Source: Campylobacterales bacterium (GTDB lineage: Bacteria > Campylobacterota > Campylobacteria > Campylobacterales > QNZT01). Taken from it: a stretch of 22,741 nucleotides of DNA. The notes beneath the pieces were generated by a model. The model ran no database searches and had not been told where the DNA came from. It worked only from the letters and a program-made list of their open reading frames with translations. A program made the position numbers and the translations under genes. Numbering within the stretch: the stretch's first letter is position 1; each line of letters starts with the position of its first letter. The stretch is taken from the NCBI GenBank assembly GCA_015489185.1, contig WGAE01000068.1, positions 1 through 22,741 of the forward strand, given 5' to 3'. Positions 7,008 to 14,829 of this stretch are shown here, one piece after another.

Positions 7008-7574
7008 ATGAGCGAAAACGAAAAGCAGGAGACGGGACAACAACCCGTTCCTGAACAAAAAAACGAAACAGAGCAAAAGAAATACGAGATTATCAAAAAG
7101 ATCGATTCGCTTTCGGATAAACTGGGAATCAGCAAAGAGCATCGTACCTTGCTTGGTATCAAAGATACGGAAGATCCCAATGTCAAGCAACTCTATCTGA
7201 AAGAGGGAAACTGGAACGAAGATGAACCGTGGTTTGCCATTGAAGATAACAACGACAAAAAAGCGTACGCATTCATTCCCGCGGATGCCTTCAGCCAGAT
7301 TCTCGATGCGCTGCGTCACGCCCAGCAGGAGAACTTCAACCTGAAACTCGAAAAAACGATCTGGCAGCATATTCCCGCTGATTTTGAAGATGTCTGGATC
7401 GTGGCGATGGATGAGATTCGCAAATATGCCCAGCAAAACGATCCCAACAAGCCGATCTCGATCGATCTGGACAAGTTGATCAAGAAAATCAAACGGGAAC
7501 ACCCGAATCTTTTTATCAACATTAAAGATTTTATGCCTCCGCAAATGAACCAGTTACAGGATAACCATGATTGA
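7008..7574 (+). CDS. UPF0763 / DUF2603 family protein, Campylobacterota-specific
   Basis: This 188-residue, acidic, soluble protein has a low-complexity N-terminus rich in Glu, Gln and Lys (1-27) and a folded part with the segment NEDEPWFAIEDNNDKKAYAF followed by a helical region. Its sequence style and position just before hemN match the UPF0763 (DUF2603) family of Campylobacter and Helicobacter, as I remember it (for example the protein upstream of H. pylori hemN). No function is known to me. There is no signal peptide, membrane helix or metal motif. GAGGGGAG lies close upstream of the ATG. Its 3' end overlaps hemN by 8 bases, so its dosage is tied to that heme enzyme, which makes a heme or radical SAM connection a reasonable but untested guess. 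Confidence 0.85.
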   Translation: MSENEKQETGQQPVPEQKNETEQKKYEIIKKIDSLSDKLGISKEHRTLLGIKDTEDPNVKQLYLKEGNWNEDEPWFAIEDNNDKKAYAFIPADAFSQILDALRHAQQENFNLKLEKTIWQHIPADFEDVWIVAMDEIRKYAQQNDPNKPISIDLDKLIKKIKREHPNLFINIKDFMPPQMNQLQDNHD

Positions 7575-8934
7575 TTTCAATAAATTTACCAAATATTCCA
7601 GACCGGGACCGCGCTATACCAGCTACCCGACGGCACTAGAATTTCATTCGGGATTTGATACCGATGCGATGATTCAGGAGTATGCAAACCAGGATCGTAC
7701 ACGTCCCCTCTCGCTCTATTTCCATCTGCCGTTTTGTCGCAGCGCCTGCTATTTTTGCGGTTGCAACGTCGTTTTTACTTCCAAAGAGGATAAAAAAGAA
7801 CGTTATCTCGACTATCTGGCAAAAGAATTACAAATTCTCTCCGCACATCTGGATACAAGCAGAGAAGTGATCCAAATGCATTTTGGCGGCGGAACGCCTA
7901 CATTTTTTTCTCCCCGACAGCTTGGAAAACTGATCGAACTGATCAAAAAGACGTTTCCCAATTTCGCCGAAGATGCGGAGATCAGTTGCGAGATCGATCC
8001 GCGCTTCTTTACCGAAGCACATATGCAGGTACTTCATGAAGGGGGCTTTAACCGCATCAGCTTCGGGGTGCAGGATTTCGATCCCAAAGTTCAGGAGGCG
8101 GTGCACCGCATACAACCCTACGACGTAACACAGTCGGCGGTCACGCTTGCCAGAAAATTCGGCATCGATTCGGTGAATGTCGATCTTATCTACGGGCTTC
8201 CGTTTCAGACCTTTGAAACCTTCAAAGAGACGCTGCATAAAGCTCGGTCACTTGACGCTGACCGGTTTGCCGTATTCAACTACGCCCACGTACCGTGGTT
8301 GAAAAAGACAATGCGCAAAATCGACGAAACCACCCTGCCCCACCCGACCGTTAAACTGGAGATTTTGAAATATACGATCGACTATTTCACCTCCGAGGGG
8401 TACAAAATGGTCGGGATGGACCACTTTGCCAAACCTGAAGATGAACTCTTCAAAGCGATCGACAAAGGAGAACTGCACCGAAACTTCCAGGGGTATACAA
8501 CCAAAGGGGGCGCAGACCTGATCGGTATCGGACTCACAAGTATCGGCGAGGGAAGAGACTATTACGTCCAAAACTACAAAGATCTCAAATCGTACGAAGC
8601 CGCTATCGACGAGGGACGGCTGCCGGTAGAACGCGGTATCAAACTGACCGAAGATGACGTGATTCGAAACGCAGTAATTATGGAGCTGATGAGCAATTTC
8701 AAGCTGGATATTCCACGTATCGAAAAACGGTTCGGTATCGATTTCAAAAACTATTTCGGCGAGAGTCTGGCACAGTTGAAAACGTTTGAAGAGGAAGAGA
8801 TTGTTTCTGTTTCCGATACAGAAATCAAGGCGAGTCAAACCGGTGCGATGCTCATACGTAATATCGCGATGGTCTTCGACGCATACATGAACAAACATCT
8901 TCATAGCAAAAAAACATTCAGTAAAACCATATGA
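7567..8934 (+). CDS. hemN: Oxygen-independent coproporphyrinogen III dehydrogenase HemN
   Basis: HemN is a radical SAM enzyme that decarboxylates two propionate side chains of coproporphyrinogen III to make protoporphyrinogen IX without oxygen. The 455-residue protein begins with the genuine-HemN N-terminal motif YSRPGPRYTSYPTA and has the CX3CX2CXC cluster motif (Cys57, 61, 64, 66), where the extra CXC cysteine separates true HemN from HemW-type relatives. It also has GGGTP near residue 103. The length matches the family. The start overlaps the UPF0763 gene by 8 bases, with AGGA 5 bases upstream. The stop overlaps the CCG-domain gene in ATGA. Together with hemB in the same operon, this supplies two of the heme steps under low oxygen. 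Confidence 0.96.
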   Translation: MIDFNKFTKYSRPGPRYTSYPTALEFHSGFDTDAMIQEYANQDRTRPLSLYFHLPFCRSACYFCGCNVVFTSKEDKKERYLDYLAKELQILSAHLDTSREVIQMHFGGGTPTFFSPRQLGKLIELIKKTFPNFAEDAEISCEIDPRFFTEAHMQVLHEGGFNRISFGVQDFDPKVQEAVHRIQPYDVTQSAVTLARKFGIDSVNVDLIYGLPFQTFETFKETLHKARSLDADRFAVFNYAHVPWLKKTMRKIDETTLPHPTVKLEILKYTIDYFTSEGYKMVGMDHFAKPEDELFKAIDKGELHRNFQGYTTKGGADLIGIGLTSIGEGRDYYVQNYKDLKSYEAAIDEGRLPVERGIKLTEDDVIRNAVIMELMSNFKLDIPRIEKRFGIDFKNYFGESLAQLKTFEEEEIVSVSDTEIKASQTGAMLIRNIAMVFDAYMNKHLHSKKTFSKTI

Positions 8935-10235
8935 GTACGAAGAAAACCGATATTTTCAATTTTCAGCAAACCAGCGACGCCTGTATCAAGTGCGGGAAGT
9001 GTATTCCGGTCTGTACGATTCATCAGGTCAATCCTGACGAAACCACTTCACCGCGCGGATTTATCGATCTGCTAGGGCAGTATCAGGCGGGCAATTTACC
9101 GCTGGACAAAACCGCCAAAGATATTTTCGAGAGCTGTTTTTTATGCACCAACTGTGTCGACGTCTGTCCCAACTCGCTTCCGACCGATATGGTGATCGAA
9201 GAGGTACGGGAAGATATTGCGAACAAATTCGGTATCGCATGGTTCAAACGGATCGCCTTTTATCTGCTAGAACATCGTAAAGTGATGGATTTTGTCATGA
9301 AGTTCGGCTTCATATTCAAAACCTGTGCACTTGCGGAAGATCCCAAAGGCAGAGGTCTCAAAGCGCGTTTTTCACTGCCGATGATGCGAAAGGGAAGACT
9401 CATTCCGTCGATGATGAAAAAGAGTTTTCTCAACAGTTACCCGGAACACATCCCTGCAAAAAATCCCCAAAAGCGTCCCAAAAAAGTGGCAATCTTCATC
9501 GGCTGTCTGGGCAACTACAACTACGAGGGCATCGGAAGAAGCCTGGTCGAAATCCTTGAGAAGCTCAATATCGAAGTATTTATTCCCAAAGCGCAGCAAT
9601 GTTGCGGCGCTCCGGCATATTTCACCGGTGCGACCGACTCCGTGGAGCGTATGACCAAAAAGAATATCGCCTACTTTGAAAGTTTTATGGATGATTACGA
9701 TGCGATGCTCATTCCCGAAGCAACCTGCTCGGCAATGATCAAACATGACTGGGAAGTCTTTTTTAGAAACCACAACATGCCGGACTGGGAAGCGCGCGCG
9801 AAAAAGGTATCGCAGAAAATCTTTATGGCAACCCAATGGCTCTACGAACATACCGATTTAAAGCGACTGCTTGCCGAAAAAGGGAAAAAGTTCGCCGATA
9901 TCGTCACCTATCACGATCCCTGTCATGCCAGAAAAGTACAGGGTATCTGGCAGGAGCCGAGAGAACTTCTGGCACAAAACTACGCAATGCGCGAAATGAG
10001 CGACCCGAACCGCTGCTGCGGTTTCGGCGGTGTGACAATGCAAACGGAAAAGTTTCATCTTGCCGAACTTGCGGGAAAACCAAAAGCGGCGATGATCAAA
10101 GAGACAAAAGCCACTTACGTTTCGGCAGAGTGCAGTGCATGTCGGGTACAAATCTCCGAAGCGCTCAACAACAGCGGTGATGAGCAGACGATTTTCAAAA
10201 ACCCGCTGGAGCTGATTGCGGAGGCGCTGCGATGA
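8931..10235 (+). CDS. CCG-domain iron-sulfur oxidoreductase subunit (GlpC/GlcF-like)
   Basis: This is a 434-residue electron-transfer protein with two [4Fe-4S] ferredoxin motifs (Cys18/21/24/28 and Cys69/72/75/79) and two cysteine-rich CCG domains. The first CCG domain (about 189-240) contains CLGNYNYEGIG and CCGAP; the second (about 325-425) contains DPCHARKVQG, CCGFGG and ECSACR. GlpC, GlcF, LldE and HdrB-type subunits share this architecture and usually pass electrons from an FAD dehydrogenase to quinones or bind a noncubane cluster. No FAD partner is adjacent, so its substrate is unknown. I recall the H. pylori homologue after hemN being labelled GlpC, but glycerol-3-phosphate oxidation is not supported here. 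It overlaps hemN and lgt by four bases each, so all three are translationally coupled. Confidence 0.85.
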   Translation: MSTKKTDIFNFQQTSDACIKCGKCIPVCTIHQVNPDETTSPRGFIDLLGQYQAGNLPLDKTAKDIFESCFLCTNCVDVCPNSLPTDMVIEEVREDIANKFGIAWFKRIAFYLLEHRKVMDFVMKFGFIFKTCALAEDPKGRGLKARFSLPMMRKGRLIPSMMKKSFLNSYPEHIPAKNPQKRPKKVAIFIGCLGNYNYEGIGRSLVEILEKLNIEVFIPKAQQCCGAPAYFTGATDSVERMTKKNIAYFESFMDDYDAMLIPEATCSAMIKHDWEVFFRNHNMPDWEARAKKVSQKIFMATQWLYEHTDLKRLLAEKGKKFADIVTYHDPCHARKVQGIWQEPRELLAQNYAMREMSDPNRCCGFGGVTMQTEKFHLAELAGKPKAAMIKETKATYVSAECSACRVQISEALNNSGDEQTIFKNPLELIAEALR

Positions 10236-11059
10236 TGGAGTATTGGAATCATATTTACGAACATTTTGATCCAGTCGCTTTTAAGCTGGGAATATTTCAG
10301 GTACACTGGTACGGCATCATGTACGTGCTTGCACTACTGGTGGGTATTGCCGCGGCGAAATGGATCGTCAAAAAAGATAATCTTCCCGTATCGCAGGCAA
10401 TGCTGGACAACTATATCATCTGGATCGAAATCGGTGTCATTTTGGGCGCAAGACTCGGATATATTCTCTTTTATGATCCCAATACAATCTGGTATCTGAC
10501 CCATCCGTGGCAAATTTTCAACCCGTTTCATGACGGTAAATTTATCGGCATCCGGGGTATGAGCTTTCATGGTGCACTGCTCGGTTTTCTGATCGCATCG
10601 ACACTTTTTTCGAAAAAGTATCGTATCAACCAGTGGTTTATGCTCGATATTGCGGCACTGGCAATTCCGGCGGGCTATGTCTTCGGTCGCATCGGAAACT
10701 TTTTCAATCAGGAACTCTACGGTCGCGTTACCGATGTTCCGTGGGGTATCTATGTGGACGGTGTTCTCAGGCACCCTTCTCAACTCTATGAAGCGGTGCT
10801 GGAGGGACCGGTGATTTTCCTGCTGCTCTATCTTTATCGAAAACGCAAAAAGTTTCACGGCGAACTGATTTCACTCTATCTGATCCTTTACGGCATCAGC
10901 CGTTTTCTGGCAGAGTTTTTCCGACAGCCCGATCCGCAACTGGGCTTTGTCTGCTGCGGCTGGATGACACGTGGACAGGAGTTCTGCCTCTTTATGATCG
11001 CACTGGGTATTGGACTCTATCTCTATTTCAGTAAATATGGAGAAAGGGTCAAATCCTGA
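10232..11059 (+). CDS. lgt: Prolipoprotein diacylglyceryl transferase Lgt
   Basis: Lgt is an inner-membrane enzyme that attaches diacylglycerol from phosphatidylglycerol to the lipobox cysteine of prolipoproteins. The 275-residue, multi-helix protein carries HWYGIMYVLA (His26), GARLGYI, MSFHGALLG (His113), the signature GRIGNFFNQELYGR (152-165), RHPSQLYEA and ISRFLAEFFRQPD. GGAGG lies 7 bases upstream of ATG 10232; a second ATG follows directly at 10235. The start overlaps the CCG-protein stop. A 9-bp hairpin begins 11 bases after the stop and may end or attenuate this operon. The assignment is firm. Confidence 0.96.
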   Translation: MMEYWNHIYEHFDPVAFKLGIFQVHWYGIMYVLALLVGIAAAKWIVKKDNLPVSQAMLDNYIIWIEIGVILGARLGYILFYDPNTIWYLTHPWQIFNPFHDGKFIGIRGMSFHGALLGFLIASTLFSKKYRINQWFMLDIAALAIPAGYVFGRIGNFFNQELYGRVTDVPWGIYVDGVLRHPSQLYEAVLEGPVIFLLLYLYRKRKKFHGELISLYLILYGISRFLAEFFRQPDPQLGFVCCGWMTRGQEFCLFMIALGIGLYLYFSKYGERVKS

Positions 11060-11070
11060 CGGAACAGTCT

Positions 11071-11103
11071 GTGCTCCGGTATGCTAAATTCACGCCGGAG
11101 CAC
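11071..11103 (+). promoter_or_regulatory. Hairpin overlapping the ribosome binding site of the kinase gene
   Basis: GTGCTCCGG (11071-11079) pairs perfectly with CCGGAGCAC (11095-11103) around a 15-base loop. The GGAG at 11097-11100 is the only credible Shine-Dalgarno for the ATG at 11108, and it lies fully inside the right arm, so the folded RNA should block initiation. Only CTTT precedes the ATG, so this is a poor intrinsic terminator, though it may attenuate readthrough from lgt. Confidence 0.65.
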
Positions 11104-11107
11104 CTTT

Positions 11108-12667
11108 ATGAAACACGATATCCCGATTTGCACGCTCTCCCATACAACTACTACAGAGGAACCGTTTAAAACACTTTTCGAAAAATCACACGACGGTGTT
11201 TTGCTGATTAAAAACGGAAAATTTATCGATTGCAACGAAGCAATTCTAGATATGTTAGGGTATCAGTGCAAAGAAGATCTGCTCAATATTCATCCCTCAC
11301 AACTCAGCCCGAGATTTCAGCCAGACGGTAGAGAATCGTACGAAAAAGCGGAAGAGATGATGCGTATTGCAATGCAACAAGGATACAACAAATTTCAGTG
11401 GGTACATAAACGTGCAAACGGTGAACATTTCTGGGCGGATATTGTGTTGACCAAAATTACGATTGCGGGAGAAGATATCCTGCATGTCGTCTGGCGTGAT
11501 ATTCAGCAACAAAAAGAGCTTGAAAAGCGAAACAAAGAACTACAGCTCGAACTTGAACAAAAAGTACGCCAAAGAACGATGGAACAGAATATTCTCCTTT
11601 CACTTTTCGATAAAGGAGAGTCGGTACTTTTCAAATGGAACAACGACGATGCATGGAGTGTCGCCCATGTATCGGAGAGTATCCGCAAAGTTTTCGGGTA
11701 CGAACCTGAAGATTTTTTAACACAACGCATCAAATATGCCGACTGCATCCATCCCGACGATCTCCCCAGAGTCATTCATGAAGTCGAAACGGCTATCAAG
11801 AACAACTACGAATATTTTGAACATGAACCTTATCGTATCTTTACGAAAGAGGGAGAGATCAAATGGGTACACGACAGTACGATCATCGTCAGAGATGAAG
11901 AGGATATTATCAATTTTATCGGGTATATCATCGACATCACCGATATCAAGGAAAAAGATAAACAGCTTCTGCAACAATCCAAACTTGCTCAGATGGGCGA
12001 GATGATCAGTATGATCGCACATCAGTGGCGTCAGCCGCTGAGTGCCATCAGTTCAACAGCCAACAATTTGACACTCAAAGTGATGACAGGAGAGATCGAT
12101 CAAGCACTCTTTTTAAATGAAATTACGCTAATTGCCGACTATACAAAACACCTCTCCAAAACGATCGATGATTTCAGACAGTTTTTCAAGCAAACAAAAG
12201 AGAAAGAGACCGTTCATCTGGAAGATCTGATTGCCGAAACATTGCAGATCGTTTCACTTTCCCTGCAAAACAAACACATCACACTCAAAACCGCATTTAG
12301 TTGCGATAAACCCCTGACCACGTATGCGGGTGAACTGAAACAGGTCATTTTAAACCTGATCAAAAACGCGGAAGATGTACTGGTCGAAAGAGAGATCGAA
12401 AATCCGACTGTTAAAATTATTGCGTCAAATGACGATATGGGTCATATACTCGAAATCAAGGACAATGCGGGAGGAATCCCTGAAGAGATAATCGACAAGA
12501 TATTTGATCCCTACTTCTCTACCAAACTGGAAAAGGACGGAACGGGTCTTGGACTCTATATGTCTAGAAAAATTATCGAGGAGCATTGTAACGGCACTAT
12601 CAGCATCAAAAACGATAAAGAAGGCGCCGTTTTCAGAATCGAACTTAAAGACTTGCAGGGTGGATGA
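11108..12667 (+). CDS. Soluble PAS-PAS sensor histidine kinase
   Basis: This 519-residue kinase should phosphorylate the response regulator encoded immediately downstream. It has no membrane segment, so it senses an internal signal. The first PAS domain covers about 18-130, then a coiled-coil linker (about 132-160), a second PAS_3-like domain with GYEPEDF and HPDD (about 170-285), a HisKA domain with the Campylobacterota-type H-box IAHQWRQPL (His305), and an ATPase domain with the N box (Asn416, Asn420), G1 DNAGGI (Asp452) and G2 GTGLGL (478-483). All catalytic motifs are intact. I start it at ATG 11108, after GGAG at 11097-11100; the in-frame ATG at 11081 lies in a hairpin loop and lacks a Shine-Dalgarno. 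The stop overlaps the regulator start. No PAS cofactor residues can be assigned, so the ligand is unknown. Confidence 0.92.
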   Translation: MKHDIPICTLSHTTTTEEPFKTLFEKSHDGVLLIKNGKFIDCNEAILDMLGYQCKEDLLNIHPSQLSPRFQPDGRESYEKAEEMMRIAMQQGYNKFQWVHKRANGEHFWADIVLTKITIAGEDILHVVWRDIQQQKELEKRNKELQLELEQKVRQRTMEQNILLSLFDKGESVLFKWNNDDAWSVAHVSESIRKVFGYEPEDFLTQRIKYADCIHPDDLPRVIHEVETAIKNNYEYFEHEPYRIFTKEGEIKWVHDSTIIVRDEEDIINFIGYIIDITDIKEKDKQLLQQSKLAQMGEMISMIAHQWRQPLSAISSTANNLTLKVMTGEIDQALFLNEITLIADYTKHLSKTIDDFRQFFKQTKEKETVHLEDLIAETLQIVSLSLQNKHITLKTAFSCDKPLTTYAGELKQVILNLIKNAEDVLVEREIENPTVKIIASNDDMGHILEIKDNAGGIPEEIIDKIFDPYFSTKLEKDGTGLGLYMSRKIIEEHCNGTISIKNDKEGAVFRIELKDLQGG

Positions 12668-14448
12668 TGCAGACAATCAATTTAAAGGAACTCCAGAAAA
12701 AGAGCAAACCGCTACACGTATTATACGTCGAAGATAACAAAGAGGTCAGAGAGCAGACATACAAAATGCTTTCTAATTTTTTCGACACTATTACGACCGC
12801 AGTCGACGGTGACGAAGGCTTTGAAACATTTCGCAACGGACATTTCGATATTGTTATTACCGATATCAATATGCCTAATACAGACGGATTAAAAATGGTT
12901 GAAAAAATTCGCGAAATCGATAGCGATATCGTCTGCATTGTCATCTCCGCCCATGATGAAACCAACCATTTTACCAAATCAATCATGCTGGGGGTCGACG
13001 GTTATCTGCTCAAACCGATCGAAATCAAACCGTTTCTACGTCTGTTGCAAAAGAGTGTGACAAAGATCGATATGCATCAACAGCAGGAAGCATACAAAAC
13101 CGCACTGGAACGAAAGGTAGCGGAACGTACAGAAGCACTCAAAAGACAACTCTACACCGATGACCTGACAGGAATCGGCAGCCGCTATGCTTTTTTGCAA
13201 GAGTTACTTGAATGTGAAAACGGTTCTACCCCTGTTCTTTTTTTGCTCAATATAGACGCCTTTACAATCTACAATGAACTTTACGGTATCGAAGTAGGGA
13301 ATGAAATTTTAATCGCATTCGCCAGAGAACTCGAAACTTTTGCCGAAGCAAACGGGTATCGGGTCTTTCGGATTTCAGGAGATGAGTTCGTACTTTATCG
13401 TAAATCGCCGAGTATGGAACTGGAAAAAAGCGAAGAGACGATTCGTAAACTTTTCGCTTTGTTTAAAGAAAAACCGCTTTTTATCGAAAGTATCGAAGAG
13501 TATATCCAAATCAGCGCTACTATCGGTGTTTCATTCAGTTGCGAAAACCCCCTCGGCAAAGCCGACATGGCAATGAAAGCGGCAAAAAAATCGGCAAAAA
13601 AGTTTGCAACCTACCATCCCGGCATGGATACCAAAGCTGACCTGAAAAAAACACTCTACTGGCGTAGGGAACTCGAACAGGCACTGACGGAAGATCGCGT
13701 CGTTCCATTTTTTCAACCTATCGTAGATCGCAACGGGCAAATTACCAAATACGAAGCGTTAATGCGCATCAAACAATACGACGAAAACGGTGCGGTGCGG
13801 TATGTTTCTCCGTACGAGTTCCTCGATATCGCCATCAAGACAAAACAGTACGATGCACTTTCGTTTAGATTGATCAAAAATGCAATCAAATACATGAAAC
13901 AAAGAGAGGTTTCACTCTCACTCAATATCAACCTTAGCGATATCTATAATCCTGAATTGATCAAAATGTTGCGTGAAGAGATTCTCTCCTTCAATCGCTG
14001 CAATCTCCAAAACGGAACCACCCAAAACCATATCATTCTGGAGATTCTCGAAAACGACAACATCGAACACTATCATCTTCTGACCGACAAGCTCGTACAG
14101 TTCAAATATGTCGCAGCAAAAATCGCGATTGATGACTTCGGCAGCGGTTATTCGAATTTCTCCCATATCATCGGTATCTCTCCCGACTATCTCAAAATCG
14201 ACGCGAGTCTGATCAAAGATATCGACACCAATCGTAAATCGTACGAAATGGTCAAAGCGATCGTGCAGTTTGCAAAAAGTCTTCATATCAAAACGATTGC
14301 CGAATTTGTCGCATCCGAAAAGATCTTTAAAATCACCTATGACCTCGGTGTGGATGAATTTCAGGGATACTATTTCGGGAAACCGCTTCCAATCGAAGAA
14401 ATCGAGGCGACATCGGAAGCAAACGCCAGCATCGCTACCATCGCGTAA
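12664..14448 (+). CDS. Response regulator with GGDEF and EAL domains (c-di-GMP turnover)
   Basis: This 594-residue protein joins a receiver domain (about 18-130; acidic Asp24, phospho-acceptor Asp67, Ser95, Lys117), a linker coiled coil, a GGDEF domain (about 160-320; signature SGDEF at 238-242) and an EAL domain (about 335-585). The EAL domain keeps the expected residues: the EAL motif (364-366), the Asn of INLSD, the Glu of ILEILEN, the DD of IDDFGSGYSNF, the Lys of LKID, the Glu of IAEF and the Gln of FQGYYFGKP. It is therefore probably an active c-di-GMP phosphodiesterase. The GGDEF domain may be a weak cyclase or a GTP-binding regulatory domain, because the first Gly is Ser and the usual FK before the ND position is FT. 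The start is in an ATGATG overlapping the kinase stop. The kinase/regulator pairing is certain by context; the net enzymatic direction is inference. Confidence 0.92.
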   Translation: MMQTINLKELQKKSKPLHVLYVEDNKEVREQTYKMLSNFFDTITTAVDGDEGFETFRNGHFDIVITDINMPNTDGLKMVEKIREIDSDIVCIVISAHDETNHFTKSIMLGVDGYLLKPIEIKPFLRLLQKSVTKIDMHQQQEAYKTALERKVAERTEALKRQLYTDDLTGIGSRYAFLQELLECENGSTPVLFLLNIDAFTIYNELYGIEVGNEILIAFARELETFAEANGYRVFRISGDEFVLYRKSPSMELEKSEETIRKLFALFKEKPLFIESIEEYIQISATIGVSFSCENPLGKADMAMKAAKKSAKKFATYHPGMDTKADLKKTLYWRRELEQALTEDRVVPFFQPIVDRNGQITKYEALMRIKQYDENGAVRYVSPYEFLDIAIKTKQYDALSFRLIKNAIKYMKQREVSLSLNINLSDIYNPELIKMLREEILSFNRCNLQNGTTQNHIILEILENDNIEHYHLLTDKLVQFKYVAAKIAIDDFGSGYSNFSHIIGISPDYLKIDASLIKDIDTNRKSYEMVKAIVQFAKSLHIKTIAEFVASEKIFKITYDLGVDEFQGYYFGKPLPIEEIEATSEANASIATIA

Positions 14449-14828
14449 CGCCCGCCTTTTGCGATCAATACCAGCGCCAGAAACTTTCGAAAATCATATT
14501 TCGCCGCTCCCGCAACAAACGTAACCGGATCACCCAGAACCGGTAACCAGGAGAATAGTAAAGCAGGTGCGCCGAAACGATCAAAAAACGATTGCGCTTT
14601 TGAAAGCCGGATACTTTTCACATACCCGTTTTCAACCAGATACGCCGTACCTTTGCGTGCAATAAAATAGTTAATCACAGACCCCAGTGTATTTCCCACG
14701 GTTGCGAGAAAGAGCAGACAAAAAAATGCATCATAGTGAAAAAGATCGTAAAGAAGCAAAGCTTCACTGCCGCCGGGAAGCAGTGTTGCCGCCAGCAGCG
14801 AAACAAAAAAGAGTGTCAGACAGACCAC
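14370..14828 (-). CDS. YqaA-like small DedA/VTT (SNARE-associated) membrane protein
   Basis: This 152-residue integral membrane protein is of the YqaA subgroup of the DedA/VTT superfamily, whose members are linked to lipid carrier or phospholipid translocation and membrane energetics. The N-terminus (FVSLLAATLLPGGSEALL) is the hallmark TxxPxxSE of YqaA proteins. GNTLGSVINYFIARKG (about 45-60) and SWLPVLGDPVTFVAGA (about 93-108) follow the family's reentrant-loop pattern. I use GTG 14828, one base after the stop of the MFS gene; no better start exists downstream and the frame is closed 8 codons upstream. Its last 79 bases overlap the 3' end of the EAL gene on the other strand. The family is clear, the substrate is not. 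Confidence 0.85.
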   Translation of the reverse strand: MVCLTLFFVSLLAATLLPGGSEALLLYDLFHYDAFFCLLFLATVGNTLGSVINYFIARKGTAYLVENGYVKSIRLSKAQSFFDRFGAPALLFSWLPVLGDPVTFVAGAAKYDFRKFLALVLIAKGGRYAMVAMLAFASDVASISSIGSGFPK

Positions 14829-14829
14829 A

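Noticed and set aside
11071..11107. Intrinsic terminator after lgt
   Set aside because: The stem is good but only CTTT follows before the next start codon, so termination by itself looks weak; I record it instead as an RBS-masking hairpin.
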